Of a DNA stretch of 29,798 nucleotides, positions 7,381 to 15,591 are shown piece after piece. The first letter of the stretch is position 1. Each line of letters begins with the position of its first letter. Position numbers and translations under genes: made by a program. The notes below the pieces were generated by a model that ran no database searches, was not told the DNA's origin, and saw only the letters and a list, made by a program, of their open reading frames with translations. Source of the stretch: Limnohabitans sp. Rim8 (GTDB taxonomy: Bacteria; Pseudomonadota; Gammaproteobacteria; Burkholderiales; Burkholderiaceae_C); NCBI GenBank assembly GCA_945877725.1, contig CAMDXR010000004.1, positions 1 to 29,798 on the forward strand, written 5' to 3'.

Positions 7381-7882
7381 TCGAGTCACCTTCTGCTGAA
7401 CCCTCTGCAGCCAACTCATCACGCAGAAAACCCAAAGCTTGAAAAGGCTCAGGCAAGCGCAACTCGTAATAACTTATTTGATTGGCCAAGGCCTGCATGG
7501 CCTCAATCGCCTTTTGGGCTGACAATTCAGCCCGCTGGTAACGGGCGCCTATGCCGAAGGCTTCGTTCACGTACTCTTCGGGCAGATAGGTGTAAATGTC
7601 GGATTCTCCGGCGCGAATTTTTTGAAATTTCGAGGCAACAGGCACCTCTGGGGCGGGTTTTCCAGATGAAATTGCCAAACTCGCCAATTCTTGCCAAGAC
7701 GCCGTTTGCTCGGCTCCCGCAATAAAAGTCTTGTCCAAATGGGCACGACACAGCATGCCCATGCGCATTCGCAGGCTGCGTGCATCCCGACTATCCGACT
7801 CAAGAGAAGCCACCTTTTCAAAGGCGGCCACTGCTCGTTTCATTTCATCAGCCGGATTATTTCGACTAAAGATACTGAACAT
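7322..7882 (-). CDS. Soluble protein of unknown function immediately downstream of fliA
   Basis: A 186-residue, predominantly helical, probably cytosolic protein with no signal peptide or membrane segment and no family I can name. The N-terminal part (ADEMKRAVAAFEKVASLES) and the segment RYQRAELSAQKAIEAMQALANQI look like amphipathic helices suited to protein-protein contact. The last 30 residues (from AAEGSAEGDSNG) are low-complexity Gly/Ser/Glu. It starts 17 bases after the fliA stop and its 3' end overlaps the membrane-protein gene by about 59 bases, so the two products may work together. The ribosome site is weak, which suggests translational coupling to fliA. Confidence 0.78.
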   Translation of the reverse strand: MFSIFSRNNPADEMKRAVAAFEKVASLESDSRDARSLRMRMGMLCRAHLDKTFIAGAEQTASWQELASLAISSGKPAPEVPVASKFQKIRAGESDIYTYLPEEYVNEAFGIGARYQRAELSAQKAIEAMQALANQISYYELRLPEPFQALGFLRDELAAEGSAEGDSNGESEGSGTGTPGNTNPSA

Positions 7883-7899
7883 TGATGTATTAACCGTTA

Positions 7900-8610
7900 T
7901 TAAGAGATTTGCAGATTTTGACGCAATTTCTTCACAACCGTGGAAAGAATTTGACTCACCCTGGATTCGCTCACCCCCAGCACCTCGCCAATTTCCTTCA
8001 AATTAAGCTCTTCAACGTAATAAAGTGACATCACCATTTTTTCACGTTCAGGCAATTCGTCAATGGCTTGCACAACCGCCTCCATGAACTCAGCCTCCTC
8101 AACCATCACCTCAGGCTGCATGGCGCTGTCCCCTGGCATGCTCATGACTTCGTCGTTGACCACCTCCATGGAAAACGTCTCAAAGCGCTTGGCTTGCCCA
8201 CGTTCTTTGTGAAACTCTTCAATTTCTTTGCCCATGTACTGGGCCATTTCGACTTGGGTGGGGGCCCGGCCCAACTCAGCCGCCATCACATGCATGGCTT
8301 CGTTTTCATTTTTATTAAAAGCCACGGCAGAACGAGGCAAAAAGGACTGCCTTCTAATTTCATCAAGAATGGAGCCACGCACACGACTGAGGGCAAAATG
8401 CTCAAACTCGAAACCCTTGGTCGGATCAAAAGCACGGGCCGCTTCGATCAAGCCCACCATGCCCACCTGCACCAGTTCATCCAACTCCATAAATGGCGGA
8501 AGTCGGGCCTTCAGGTGAACCGCCACACGTTTGACCATGGGCATGTGCGCCAAGATCAGTGACTCGTGTCGGTTCCCGACCTGTTCGTAAAGTGAAACGT
8601 TGCTGTTCAT
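7900..8610 (-). CDS. fliA: RNA polymerase sigma-28 factor FliA
   Basis: FliA directs RNA polymerase to late flagellar genes such as flagellin, stators and chemotaxis genes. The protein of about 236 residues has sigma-70 region 2 (DELVQVGMVGLIEAARAFDP, then FEHFALSRVRGSILDEIRRQ), region 3 (HVMAAELGRAPTQVEMAQYM) and region 4 (LPEREKMVMSLYYVEELNLKEIGEVLGVSESRVSQI). The start at ATG 8610 is preferred because AAGG lies eight bases upstream. GTG at 8619 or ATG at 8616 are in-frame alternatives that would overlap the flhG stop. At least three likely FliA target promoters are in this same window (fliS, motA and the flgP-like gene). Confidence 0.97.
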   Translation of the reverse strand: MNSNVSLYEQVGNRHESLILAHMPMVKRVAVHLKARLPPFMELDELVQVGMVGLIEAARAFDPTKGFEFEHFALSRVRGSILDEIRRQSFLPRSAVAFNKNENEAMHVMAAELGRAPTQVEMAQYMGKEIEEFHKERGQAKRFETFSMEVVNDEVMSMPGDSAMQPEVMVEEAEFMEAVVQAIDELPEREKMVMSLYYVEELNLKEIGEVLGVSESRVSQILSTVVKKLRQNLQIS

Positions 8611-8615
8611 GAGCA

Positions 8616-9440
8616 TCACCTTTGAGCAGGCACATGGAGCATGCGCTCCATAAAAAATTGCATCCGACCCGAAGCCGACTGAATCGGTGGCAACTGATCA
8701 AGCGCTTCGGCCAAGCCCCTGAAATCTCGAGCGGCGGCACTGCCCGGCGCGTAATCCAACACCGACTGGTATTTGCGCAAAGCCTGCAGCACCAGTTCAT
8801 CGGCCTCGATGGTGTGCAGATACCGAATGGAAATGCCCAAGAACCGGGTGCAGACATCATTAAGACGCCGGTACAACTGACGGCCCTCTTGGGCGTTGCC
8901 GACCATGTTGGGGATCAAGTAAATCTCGTCAAGGGACTGCTCGGTCGACATCACTTTGATCAAACCATAGGCATCGGCAATCGAGGAGGGTTGGTCACAG
9001 ACCACCACAAATCTGCGCTGGCAAGCGGCCATGAACTCCAAAACAGCCGGTGCAATGCCAGCGGCGACATCGACGACCAGGTAATCCACGGGCTCTTCCA
9101 GTGCATCAAAGGCATGGATCATGGTGGCAATTTGGGCTGCATCCAAAGCGGCAATATCTCGCAATCCCGAAGCCCCCGGCACCAGTCGCACCCCTTGAGT
9201 TGTAGTGATCAAGACCTCTTGCAGTGTTTTTGAGCCGTTCAGCACATGGCTGATGTTGAAAGGAGCATGGGCACCCAAAGCAATTTGAGCATTGGCCATC
9301 CCCAAGTCGGCATCGAGCAACATGACCTTGTGGCCCCGCATCGCCAAAGCCACGGCCAAATTGATGGACACGGTTGTTTTACCCGCCCCGCCCTTGCCGC
9401 TGGCCACGCCAATGACTTGAGGAAAATGATGTTTATCCAT
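8616..9440 (-). CDS. flhG: Flagellar number regulator FlhG (FleN/YlxH, MinD-like ATPase)
   Basis: A 274-residue MinD/ParA-family ATPase that limits the number of polar flagella, partly by antagonising the master sigma-54 regulator and by controlling FlhF. The deviant Walker A KGGAGKTT is at residues 16-23, followed by LLDADLGMANAQ (switch) and VDYLVVDVAAGI (Walker B). The C-terminal helix resembles the membrane-targeting amphipathic helix of the family (GRMQFFMERML). There are only about ten residues before the first strand, so the N-terminal DQAxxLR helix that activates the FlhF GTPase in some species is not visible. It overlaps flhF by 8 bases, and AAGG lies six bases before its ATG. Confidence 0.96.
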   Translation of the reverse strand: MDKHHFPQVIGVASGKGGAGKTTVSINLAVALAMRGHKVMLLDADLGMANAQIALGAHAPFNISHVLNGSKTLQEVLITTTQGVRLVPGASGLRDIAALDAAQIATMIHAFDALEEPVDYLVVDVAAGIAPAVLEFMAACQRRFVVVCDQPSSIADAYGLIKVMSTEQSLDEIYLIPNMVGNAQEGRQLYRRLNDVCTRFLGISIRYLHTIEADELVLQALRKYQSVLDYAPGSAAARDFRGLAEALDQLPPIQSASGRMQFFMERMLHVPAQR

Positions 9441-10845
9441 GAACAGCCTTGGCAGACGATCGGTCAGTGACCCTGCGGGACTTGACCGAACGGGTGGGCG
9501 TTAGGATTTCGACTGGCATAGGTTCAGATTTTTTCACCCGGGGCTTTCGCAGAGGCTTTTTGATGGGCTCAGTCACAGCCAAAGGCTTGACCTCGGGAAG
9601 CAAGCTGAGCAAAGGGGCCAATGCCAATGAGACCAGGCGTTGTGCATCAAAAGACAGAGGGGCAACCGTCATCTGGCTGTCGTTGGCCATGCAGGAAACC
9701 GCCAAGGATTGATCGCAAAGCCCCTTGATCAAGGGCCAAGGATAGGCTGCCTCGTCCAATTTTGTCAGCATCAAGGATGACCAACGAATTTCGGGATTTT
9801 GTAGAATTTTTTGCACATTTGTCACTGTAGCATCAACTGGCAAAACTGAATGCACATGCAAACCAGAATGCACCTGAATGAGCTGTTTTGCCTGCGCAGT
9901 GAAATCGGTCCCCGGGGTGTCGATCCAGACGGTTTTACCGTGCAAGTCGTCCAACAAGGTCTGCAACATGGCCACATCGGCCGCCCTGAAACACGCGGCA
10001 CCTGCCTGCGAGGCCAACAATTGAATTTGAGCCCAAGCCCCAGGCCGCTGAGCACCAAAGCTGATCATGACCTGTTTTTCGGCCCCGTGGACCTGCGCTG
10101 CGGCGAAAGCCAAGCGGCCCAGCATAGAGGTTTTACCAGCACCTGAGGGACCGCACAAAGCATGCACCCCTGAATCGGGAACGGGCAGCGCAGGACGCTG
10201 AATGGCCTCGGCCAATAAACGCTCGATCACGGGCCAAGCTGCATCCAGACTCTCCAAATCGCGAATACTGTCGGTCAGCAAAGTCCGAAGCCCCACGGGG
10301 ATGCCGACCTCTTGCATTGCCAGGGTCAAACGATCGATATCGGCCGAAAGCCCCAGTGTTTGCCGCCAGGGCTGCATTTGTCGGGAGAGCGCAAACTCTT
10401 GGCGCAAGGCCGACATTTCCTGGCGCAGCATGTTCACAATTTCCAGGTTTCGTTGTTGCTCGTAGTGCTCAACGTTGGCGTTTGCTTGGCCCGGATTCAT
10501 CGCTACAGGGGCTTTTGCAAGGGGTTCCTGTTCGGGCACTTCCAAACTTGCCAAAGGCGGGGTCAGCTGAACATTTTCAAAGACTTTGGAAAATGCCGAA
10601 AATTTGGGCGCATCTGGCTTGAACTCAGACGCCTTGCCAGATGACTCGACCTCTTGGGCGGAAACGTTGAATTTCTCCGGTACGGCAAAAGCCAAAGGCT
10701 CACTGGGCACATCAACAGCCACAATCAATTCGGTCTGTTGGTCCACTCTTTGGCTCGAGATGATTAAAACCTCAGGACCATATAACTGAATCGCCTTTTC
10801 ATTGGCTGATCGGCTGTCGCGGGCGATGATGCGTTTGAGTTCCAT
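9433..10845 (-). CDS. flhF: Flagellar placement GTPase FlhF, divergent active site
   Basis: A 470-residue SRP-type GTPase that marks the cell pole for flagellum assembly. The N-terminal basic B domain starts MELKRIIARDSRSANEKAI. An NG domain follows with P-loop GPSGAGKT at 232-239, G3-like DTPG at 309-312 and TKLDE at 361-365. Several elements depart from the family: the usual DTYR-x-G-A segment reads SFGAQRPGA (262-270), so the conserved aspartate is missing. DTPG replaces DTAG, and the DGQ-VPEDL-type closing motif is not recognisable. The last roughly 50 residues form a Lys/Arg-rich tail (IKKPLRKPRVKK) beyond the usual end. It lies 6 bases after flhA and overlaps flhG. Confidence 0.92.
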   Translation of the reverse strand: MELKRIIARDSRSANEKAIQLYGPEVLIISSQRVDQQTELIVAVDVPSEPLAFAVPEKFNVSAQEVESSGKASEFKPDAPKFSAFSKVFENVQLTPPLASLEVPEQEPLAKAPVAMNPGQANANVEHYEQQRNLEIVNMLRQEMSALRQEFALSRQMQPWRQTLGLSADIDRLTLAMQEVGIPVGLRTLLTDSIRDLESLDAAWPVIERLLAEAIQRPALPVPDSGVHALCGPSGAGKTSMLGRLAFAAAQVHGAEKQVMISFGAQRPGAWAQIQLLASQAGAACFRAADVAMLQTLLDDLHGKTVWIDTPGTDFTAQAKQLIQVHSGLHVHSVLPVDATVTNVQKILQNPEIRWSSLMLTKLDEAAYPWPLIKGLCDQSLAVSCMANDSQMTVAPLSFDAQRLVSLALAPLLSLLPEVKPLAVTEPIKKPLRKPRVKKSEPMPVEILTPTRSVKSRRVTDRSSAKAVHG

Positions 10846-10851
10846 GATTTA

Positions 10852-12978
10852 TCAGGCCTTGGTAACAGAAGCAGTTGAAGGGTTGTTGCGAGGATCGGCT
10901 TGCACGGTGTTGATCACCTTGACCGCCTGATCGTCCGGAATTTCGCTGTAAGACAACACCGTGAGGTCGTTCACTCGGTAGCGCACCGCCCGAGACATCC
11001 AGGGACGAATGGCCGGAGACACCACCAACACGGCAGGCAAACCCTGCTCCTCGGTCGCCCGTGCGCTTTCACGCAAGGCGGCAAATAAGCTCTCTGCCAA
11101 ACCTGGCTCCAACACCATGCCGGCAGAATTGGTGTTTTGCTGCAGCACGTTGTGCAGCAATTGCTCTAACTGGGGGTCCAGCGTCAAGACAGACAAGGTG
11201 TCCCGGTTTTCAATCAAGCTCTGAACAATCATCCGACCCAATTTGGGTCTTACCAATTGCGTCAACTGATCGGGGTCCTGGGTACGACCGCTGACCTCGG
11301 TCAAGGCCTCCACCACGGTGCGCATGTCACGGATGGGCACCGACTCTTGCAGCAGATTTTGCAAAGTCCGGGTCACCACGCCCAGGGACAACTTGCCTGG
11401 CACCAGTTCTTCCACCAATTTGGGGGACTTCACGGCCAATTTATCCAGCAACTTTTGGGCTTCGTCGTGACTCAACATCTCCGAGGCGTTGTCGCGCAGG
11501 ACTTTGTTCATATGGGTGGCGATGGCGGTGCTAGGGTCCACCACGGTGTAGCCCAAAGCCCTGGCCTGGTCGCGCAAAGCGGGCTCAATCCACACGGCAT
11601 CCAGGCCAAAGGCGGGCTCTTTGATGGCCTGACCTTCCACCTTGCCATAGACTTTACCGGGGTTGATTGCCAATTCACGGCCCACCTTGACTTCACCACG
11701 GCCACGCACCACACCATTCAAAACGATGTGATACGCATCCGGCTCCAGATTCAGGGCATCGCGAATTCGCACAGGCTGAACCAAGAATCCCAATTCAGCG
11801 GAGAGTTTTTTGCGAACCCCTTTGACACGGGTCATCAATTGCCCCCCGGACTCCACGTTAACCAGCGGAATCAGGCCATAGCCAATTTCGAGACCGATCA
11901 AATCCACCTGCTCCACGTCGTCCCAATCCAGCTCCTTGGGGGCTTCTGTGGAAGGCAAAGCGGGTTGGATCATGCTTTGTTCTTGCTGCATCTGTTTGCG
12001 CAAGACCATGAAAGCGACCCCGGCGGTTGCTGCCGCAAGGGTCAAAAACACCAAATGCGGCATGCCGGGTACCAAGCCCAAAATGGTCAAAATGCCAGCG
12101 GCAATGAACAAAGCAGGTACATTCGACAACTGAGATGTTGCCTGCTCGGTCATCGACTCCGAGGTGGTCACACGGGTCACGATGATGGCCGTGGCCAAAG
12201 ACAAGAACAATGAGGGGATCTGGGCCACCAAACCGTCGCCAATGGTCAGCAACACATAAATGCGGGTGGCGTCCCCCACGGGCAAATTGTGCTGGCCGAT
12301 ACCGATGGCCAAGCCACCGACGATGTTGATGATCAAAATCAACAAACCCGCGATGGCATCGCCACTCACAAACTTAGAGGCACCGTCCATGGAGCCGAAG
12401 AAATCCGATTCTTGCGCTAACTCTTCACGACGCTTTTTGGCGGTTTCCTGATCGATCACCCCTGCATTCAGATCGGCATCAATCGACATTTGCTTGCCTG
12501 GCATTGCATCCAAAGTAAAGCGTGCATTGACTTCAGAGACCCGTCCCGCGCCTTTGGTGACCACAAAAAAGTTCACGATCATCAAGATAATGAAGATGAT
12601 GAAACCCACCACATAGTTGCCACCGATCACGAACTCGCCAAATGCCGCAATCACTTTGCCTGCGGCCTCGGGTCCCTCGTGACCGTTCACCAGCACCACC
12701 CGAGTCGAGGCCACGTTCAAGGCCAAACGCAGCATCGTGGCAAACAACAAGACTGAGGGAAATGATGAAAACTCCAAAGGCTTACGCGTGCCGATGGCGA
12801 TCATGATGACCACCAAGCCGATCATGATGTTGAAGGTGAACAAAATGTCCAGCAGCAGGGGTGGAAGCGGAACCACCAACATGGCCATGATCAACAAAAC
12901 CAGGGCGGGTAAACCCAAGCCCGCCATATCGAAGCGGGCAAAGTTCTGTCGAATCGCGGACAGGGTCAAGGTGCTCAT
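10852..12978 (-). CDS. flhA: Flagellar type III export gate protein FlhA
   Basis: A 708-residue inner-membrane protein forming the nonameric export gate. The N-terminal third carries about eight hydrophobic helices. The FHIPEP-family signature RVSEVNARFTLDAMPGKQMS followed by IDADLNAG (equivalent of the functionally essential cytoplasmic-loop aspartate) is intact. The C-terminal domain from about residue 350 contains LEIGYGLIPLV and the subdomains that receive export substrates and chaperones such as FliS. It is the first gene of the minus-strand operon, driven by a sigma-54 promoter 61-77 bases upstream of its start. flhB, usually its neighbour, is instead at the end of the divergent operon. 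Confidence 0.98.
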   Translation of the reverse strand: MSTLTLSAIRQNFARFDMAGLGLPALVLLIMAMLVVPLPPLLLDILFTFNIMIGLVVIMIAIGTRKPLEFSSFPSVLLFATMLRLALNVASTRVVLVNGHEGPEAAGKVIAAFGEFVIGGNYVVGFIIFIILMIVNFFVVTKGAGRVSEVNARFTLDAMPGKQMSIDADLNAGVIDQETAKKRREELAQESDFFGSMDGASKFVSGDAIAGLLILIINIVGGLAIGIGQHNLPVGDATRIYVLLTIGDGLVAQIPSLFLSLATAIIVTRVTTSESMTEQATSQLSNVPALFIAAGILTILGLVPGMPHLVFLTLAAATAGVAFMVLRKQMQQEQSMIQPALPSTEAPKELDWDDVEQVDLIGLEIGYGLIPLVNVESGGQLMTRVKGVRKKLSAELGFLVQPVRIRDALNLEPDAYHIVLNGVVRGRGEVKVGRELAINPGKVYGKVEGQAIKEPAFGLDAVWIEPALRDQARALGYTVVDPSTAIATHMNKVLRDNASEMLSHDEAQKLLDKLAVKSPKLVEELVPGKLSLGVVTRTLQNLLQESVPIRDMRTVVEALTEVSGRTQDPDQLTQLVRPKLGRMIVQSLIENRDTLSVLTLDPQLEQLLHNVLQQNTNSAGMVLEPGLAESLFAALRESARATEEQGLPAVLVVSPAIRPWMSRAVRYRVNDLTVLSYSEIPDDQAVKVINTVQADPRNNPSTASVTKA

Positions 12979-13038
12979 GTTACTGGGGGCTTAATTGGGG
13001 TGGACAAAGTGTCTGGGTGCAAAAGTTTCAACACTTTA

Positions 13039-13055
13039 AGCAAAGCCCATGCCAA
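13039..13055 (-). promoter_or_regulatory. Sigma-54 promoter of the flhA operon
   Basis: On the minus strand the sequence TTGGCATGGGCTTTGCT matches the sigma-54 consensus (TGGCAcG-N4-TTGCW) at every key position, with exactly 10 bases between the invariant GG and GC. The predicted start of transcription is near 13028, about 50 bases before the flhA ATG. Confidence 0.85.
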
Positions 13056-13062
13056 TCTAACT

Positions 13063-13088
13063 GTCACTAATTCGACGGTACGGTGACA
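13063..13088. promoter_or_regulatory. Putative activator (FleQ-like) binding dyad
   Basis: GTCACTAATTCGAC at 13063-13076 agrees with the Pseudomonas FleQ box (GTCAaTaaATTGAC, from memory) at 11 of 14 positions. An overlapping inverted repeat, TGTCAC (13062-13067) and GTGACA (13083-13088), spans the rest. The site lies between the two divergent sigma-54 promoters, about 40-60 bases upstream of each predicted start, suitable for one activator to serve both operons. Whether the local sigma-54 activator binds here is inference. Confidence 0.5.
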
Positions 13089-13100
13089 ACGCCCCGAAAG

Positions 13101-13117
13101 TTGGTGCGTAAATTGCT
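13101..13117 (+). promoter_or_regulatory. Sigma-54 promoter of the fliK operon
   Basis: TTGGTGCGTAAATTGCT has the invariant GG and GC with exactly 10 bases between them and a perfect TTGCT -12 element. The -24 element TTGGTGCG deviates from TTGGCACG at two positions. Transcription is predicted to begin near 13128, giving an 83-base leader before fliK. Confidence 0.75.
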
Positions 13118-13210
13118 CTAACAGGTCATCCCCAGATTCATCGGCAACAAATAACCGGCGATTTTGGAGAGATTTGATCCTGTCAGAACCACTTACAAGA
13201 CCTAACGCCC

Positions 13211-14959
13211 ATGACCATTACATTGATTGACAGCGCCAACCGTGCAGAAATCATCACGAAAAATGATTCTTTAGACCTCAAATCAGACAGAGAAACAAAA
13301 TCTGATGGTTTTGAATTCGGGCAACTGATGGCGAATATTCTGGAAACACAACAGTTAAATGAAAAAATGGCCCACCACCATTTGACGACTGACGAGGCAT
13401 TAAACGAATTCGAGAACGGGCAAGAATTTGCCGTCCAAACGCAAGCGTGGACCCCTTCTTTGAACCTAGAAGGTCATGATTTTTTAAAAACAGTGATCCT
13501 GGGACCCCACCTGAATGCCATCACACCGGAAACTACTGCCCCAAATGAGGAAAGTCTGGAAGCATTTGCTCGGTCACAGGGCTTGGACGAAACCGCAGTT
13601 CAATGGCTCATGGGCAGCCCTCTCCAAGCCACCGCCACCGCTCAGTCACTTGCGGTCTCAGGGCAAAACCTGACAATAATTCCTGCTTTGGCAGACGACG
13701 TTACCGCCGCCGCTGCTAAAAGCACCGAAAATGATTCCTTAATTACACAGTTGGTTACAGCCTCCTTCAATGGTGAATCGACCAAGGGGGTTGCAAATGG
13801 CATGACGACGGGGATTGCGAGTGAAATTGCGAACGGCGTCCCAATAAACAGCACAAGCGACTTTGAAACGGGTGGCGATACTGGCCTTGCGAACAGTGAA
13901 GAGAACGGCCTCCCTTCAGACATTGAAAACGCAGTCGCCGAACACATCCCAAACCCTGTCCAAATAGCGCTCAACCCAAAGCAGCAAACTGGCGTTGATC
14001 CAAGCGCTAACTCTGTGGCCAGCAGGTCCGATGCGCTCTCAAACGGCGGCCTATTGACCAGCGCTGCGCTTTGGGCACTGGCTCAGCAAACAGAAAAGCC
14101 ACACACCAACACGCCCAAAACGGATCCCACCACAGAATCCAACGATCTCCAAATCAACTTCATGCGTTCGCCCCCGCCCGCTGCCCTTTGGATGCAAGGC
14201 AAGAGCTTGGTGAACCATCAAACCAAGGAATCGCCGAGTACTAAGACCAACGTGGTCACAAGCGAGTTGGATTTATCTGAACTTGCCAGCGATGATTTGT
14301 TGAAAAAACTCGCCATGACCCTGTCATTGGCAAACCCATTTGAACTGGAAAACGCGGGAGCCATCACCACCGAGGGCAGCACCATCGCTCTACCAGGTGA
14401 GGGTGCCCCACATATGTCCGGCCACACGGCGGGCCACACTGGGCAACGCACAGACTTGGCCACAACCGCACGGCAAGAGGCACAAAACACCTCGCCATCA
14501 GCGGACGACACCAGTGCCACACAACGCAGTGAAGATATTGAAAATTTGTCGGAAAAAATGGGCCAAGCCGTTGGACAGCGCATTCTTTCGGCCATAGAAA
14601 AAGGGCAATGGCACCTGAAACTCATGCTGCGTCCCGCCACCCTGGGCCACATTGAAGTGGAAATCAGGATGCGGAGTGGCGAATTGGACGCACTTTTTAC
14701 AGCCCCTCAAGCCTTAACGCGTGAACTGCTTCAGGACGGATTGTCCAAACTCAAAGACTCACTGGGACAAATGGGCATGAATGTTGCTTCAATGCTGGTA
14801 GGCGATGGTCAAACCCAACAACGTGGCGGAGATTCGACACCCAGTCAAACCCGCAAAATGGCAAATTCTGATTCAAAAGAGTCAAAATCTCCAGAAACAC
14901 AACAAATCAACATCCCACGAACGAAAATGGGAAAAGATGGTTGGGATGTACTGGTTTGA
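13211..14959 (+). CDS. fliK: Flagellar hook-length control protein FliK
   Basis: A 582-residue secreted molecular ruler that stops hook growth and switches export specificity through FlhB. The conserved C-terminal domain is clear: LKLMLRPATLGHIEVEIRMR (about residues 468-487), followed by LDALFTAPQALTRELLQDGLSKLKDSLGQMG. The N-terminal 450 residues are poorly conserved, rich in Thr/Asn/Glu/Ser and contain short degenerate repeats of the type IASEIANG between about residues 190 and 250, as is normal for the flexible ruler. Base composition in the first half is more AT-rich than the neighbours. It heads the operon fliK to flhB and has no obvious ribosome site. Confidence 0.93.
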   Translation: MTITLIDSANRAEIITKNDSLDLKSDRETKSDGFEFGQLMANILETQQLNEKMAHHHLTTDEALNEFENGQEFAVQTQAWTPSLNLEGHDFLKTVILGPHLNAITPETTAPNEESLEAFARSQGLDETAVQWLMGSPLQATATAQSLAVSGQNLTIIPALADDVTAAAAKSTENDSLITQLVTASFNGESTKGVANGMTTGIASEIANGVPINSTSDFETGGDTGLANSEENGLPSDIENAVAEHIPNPVQIALNPKQQTGVDPSANSVASRSDALSNGGLLTSAALWALAQQTEKPHTNTPKTDPTTESNDLQINFMRSPPPAALWMQGKSLVNHQTKESPSTKTNVVTSELDLSELASDDLLKKLAMTLSLANPFELENAGAITTEGSTIALPGEGAPHMSGHTAGHTGQRTDLATTARQEAQNTSPSADDTSATQRSEDIENLSEKMGQAVGQRILSAIEKGQWHLKLMLRPATLGHIEVEIRMRSGELDALFTAPQALTRELLQDGLSKLKDSLGQMGMNVASMLVGDGQTQQRGGDSTPSQTRKMANSDSKESKSPETQQINIPRTKMGKDGWDVLV

Positions 14960-14982
14960 TGCTCAATCCATAAGGAGTCATG

Positions 14983-15561
14983 ATGGCAGACGAAGAAATC
15001 GAAGTAGAAGGCAAAAAGAAATCACCTCTGATCAAAATTATCGTGATTGCCTTGGTGGCCATTTTGTTGCTGGTCGGCACCGCCGTCGGCACGATGTTTG
15101 TCACGGGGTTTTTTGATAAAAAAGATACGGCCGCAGCTGAGCAAGCACTTAAAGACATGGAGAAAAGTGCCACAGACGGCAAAGCAGGCGCTGTCGACAC
15201 GACTCCGCAAAAGGTGGCCAAAGAGTCCCCTGAGCTGCAAAGATTTGAAAACAGCTACATGGAACTGGAAAAGCCCTTGGTGTCCAACCTGACCAACACC
15301 CGCAAGGTCATTCAGCTGAACCTGGCCATCATGACCCACTACGACGAACGGGTCTTTAAAAATGCCAAAAAGCATGAGTTTGCCTTGCGCTCCGTGGCAC
15401 TTGATGTGATGCGCCAGATGACCGAGGCCGACTTGGCCAAGCCCGAGTTCCGTACGGAACTGGCCGCCAAGATCCGCGAAGCGATGAACAGCGTATTACA
15501 AAAATACGAAGATTTTGGTGGCATCGAAGAGGTGTACTTCACCAGTTTTGTGGTGCAGTAA
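14983..15561 (+). CDS. fliL: Flagellar basal body-associated protein FliL
   Basis: A 192-residue inner-membrane protein that rings the stator and stabilises it. A short acidic cytoplasmic N-terminus precedes the membrane helix IIVIALVAILLLVGTAVGTM (about residues 18-37), a linker, and a periplasmic SPFH-like domain (KVIQLNLAIMTHYDERVFK to IEEVYFTSFVVQ). AAGGAG precedes two adjacent ATG codons. I chose the second (14983) because it lies five bases from the ribosome site, whereas the first is only two bases away. It is the second gene of the fliK operon. Confidence 0.96.
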   Translation: MADEEIEVEGKKKSPLIKIIVIALVAILLLVGTAVGTMFVTGFFDKKDTAAAEQALKDMEKSATDGKAGAVDTTPQKVAKESPELQRFENSYMELEKPLVSNLTNTRKVIQLNLAIMTHYDERVFKNAKKHEFALRSVALDVMRQMTEADLAKPEFRTELAAKIREAMNSVLQKYEDFGGIEEVYFTSFVVQ

Positions 15562-15591
15562 TTCCGCTCATTTATTCAACGAACCTCCACC

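Larger units (their letters stand above)
12979..13210. other. Divergent flhA/fliK control region
   Basis: This 232-base gap is the only break between the two main flagellar operons. It contains one sigma-54 promoter on each strand pointing outward (13039-13055 minus, 13101-13117 plus) and, between them, a GTCA-N6-CGAC dyad and a nested TGTCAC/GTGACA inverted repeat. Neither flhA nor fliK has a convincing Shine-Dalgarno sequence upstream of its ATG. I saw no reading frame worth calling here. Confidence 0.75.

Noticed and set aside
11257..12213. 318-codon plus-strand frame inside flhA
   Set aside because: The translation is His/Gln-rich and shapeless, while the opposite strand encodes a textbook FlhA. 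It is antisense shadow coding.
13760..13960. Repeat-like stretch in fliK (repeated GCGAA, GCCTT and AACGG words) considered as a tandem repeat or CRISPR-like array
   Set aside because: Units vary in length and sequence, and all stay in the fliK frame. This is ordinary low complexity of the FliK ruler region.
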